Of a DNA stretch of 64,000 nucleotides, positions 63,366 to 64,000 are shown in pieces. Positions within the stretch are counted from its first letter, which is position 1. Each line of letters opens with the position of its first letter. The notes under the pieces are model-generated. The model was not told the origin of the DNA. It worked only from the letters and a program-made list of their open reading frames with translations, and did not search any database. The stretch is taken from assembly GCA_022844225.1 (NCBI GenBank), contig JALHMC010000017.1:1-64000 (forward strand), written 5' to 3'. Source of the DNA: Hyphomicrobiaceae bacterium (GTDB taxonomy: Bacteria; Pseudomonadota; Alphaproteobacteria; Rhizobiales; Hyphomicrobiaceae). A program made the translations under genes and the position numbers.

Positions 63366-64000
63366 ATGGATCTCATGCTTGCGGGGCGCACGGCCCTCGT
63401 CACTGGGGCGAGCGCTGGTATCGGCGTCGGCATTGCGAATTGCCTCGCCCGGGAAGGCGTGAGGCTCGCGCTGGCTGGGCGCAACAGGAGTGCGCTCGAA
63501 CAGGTTGCCGAGCGAGCGCGCGAACACGGTGCTCCGGACGTCTTTGTGTTGGTTGGAGATGTCGCGACGGTGGCGGGTTGTCAAAGCGTGGTTGACGGCG
63601 CCCTCGCGGCGCTAGGGGGGCGTGTGGACATCCTGATCAACAACGCCGGTGGATCGCGACCTCTCGGGCTAGCGGAGGAGACGGAGGAATTCTGGGAGGA
63701 AGCTCACGCACTTAATTTTGCGTCTGCGCGCCGGATCACGAAACCCGTGGTTGCGCCCATGCGCGAGCACGGGTTCGGTCGCATCATTAACGTCACGGGG
63801 GCCCTTTACGGGAAGGCCGTCAACGGGGCTGGTCCGTCGAAGGCGGCGCTACTCGCCTGGTCGCGCGCCAAATCGTTCGAGCTGGCGCCTTACGGCATCA
63901 CGGTGAACTGTGTGGCGCCCGGTCGGATCAACTCGGTCCAGATCCTCGAGCGTCTCCACCCGACGGAAGCCTCTCGTGAGAGTTATATTCGCGAAAACAT
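63366..64000 (+). CDS. SDR-family oxidoreductase lacking the catalytic Tyr (truncated by window end)
   Basis: The first 211 codons of an SDR. TGASAGIGVGIANCLAREG and NNAGG are normal. The active-site segment reads GAGPSKAALLAW, so the Tyr of YxxSK is Ala and only the Lys remains; NVTGALYG replaces the NISS strand. A GPSKAAL subgroup of SDRs is known to me from similar proteins, so this is not a sequencing slip by itself. The ATG at 63366 follows GAGGGA. It is divergent from the oxalate cluster. The 3' end lies outside the window. Confidence 0.82.
   Translation, partial: MDLMLAGRTALVTGASAGIGVGIANCLAREGVRLALAGRNRSALEQVAERAREHGAPDVFVLVGDVATVAGCQSVVDGALAALGGRVDILINNAGGSRPLGLAEETEEFWEEAHALNFASARRITKPVVAPMREHGFGRIINVTGALYGKAVNGAGPSKAALLAWSRAKSFELAPYGITVNCVAPGRINSVQILERLHPTEASRESYIREN

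Noticed and set aside
1-64000. CRISPR arrays, prophage or insertion sequences
   Set aside because: No regularly spaced repeats, no integrase, transposase or cas-like genes were found.

Overview
The window is about 64 kb of high-GC DNA from an alphaproteobacterial chromosome, most likely order Hyphomicrobiales (Rhizobiales). This rests on a heparinase II/III-type gene next to purH, pgsA-moaD-moaE in a row, an HdaA-type DnaA homologue, an olsB-olsA ornithine-lipid pair, an ATP-dependent DNA ligase coupled to its MBL-fold exonuclease, and many SDR and CoA enzymes. The genus cannot be fixed from sequence alone. No phage, insertion sequence, CRISPR array or rRNA was seen, so the window reads as ordinary chromosome with a few accessory modules.

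Layout. 1-8.9 kb: tRNA-Asn, an OYE-family flavin reductase, a small Tyr-phosphatase, a GntR regulator, small hypotheticals, a phasin-like protein, the ligase/exonuclease pair, a stand-alone CinA-C amidase and an outer-membrane beta-barrel. 8.9-10.9 kb: an exosortase E/CPBP-protease fusion (XrtE) and, 25 bp upstream of it, a 58-codon gene for its VPEID-CTERM substrate. 11-14.2 kb: a ThDP enzyme, a Nudix hydrolase and an SDR without its catalytic triad. 14.3-19.2 kb: a four-gene ABC/Gld-type operon (ATPase, permease, GldG-like, DUF4340). 19.4-25.3 kb: DadA-like dehydrogenase, HPF/RaiA, a glycosyltransferase, an OmpA-like secreted protein and a thiolase. 25.6-29.2 kb: a 1198-residue membrane coiled-coil protein with an internal domain duplication that I could not assign. 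29.3-34.7 kb: enoyl-CoA hydratase, a small secreted Cys-containing protein, NIPSNAP, methylmalonyl-CoA mutase and an RTX-repeat protein. 35.4-42.9 kb: pckA, a YfhO-like polytopic protein, ribA, gtrA-like and gtrB-like genes and an esterase. 43-54.4 kb: purH, heparinase-like, SDR, hdaA, carbonic anhydrase, an OxyR-like LysR regulator, GMC oxidoreductase, moaE/moaD, pgsA and FAH. 54.5-56.2 kb: olsBA.

56.3-63.2 kb is an oxalate catabolism cluster on the minus strand: gntR, oxc, frc, a formyltransferase resembling the hydrolase domain of 10-formyl-THF dehydrogenase, and fhs. Oxc and Frc turn oxalate into CO2 and formate by way of CoA esters. Fhs and the formyltransferase link the formyl carbon to tetrahydrofolate, so the locus appears to join oxalate breakdown to C1 metabolism. 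A divergent, window-truncated SDR closes the sequence.

The most interesting items are the tiny XrtE substrate gene, the oxalate/formyl-THF coupling, the 1198-residue membrane protein, and an OxyR-like regulator in which the peroxide-sensing Cys is replaced by Gln.
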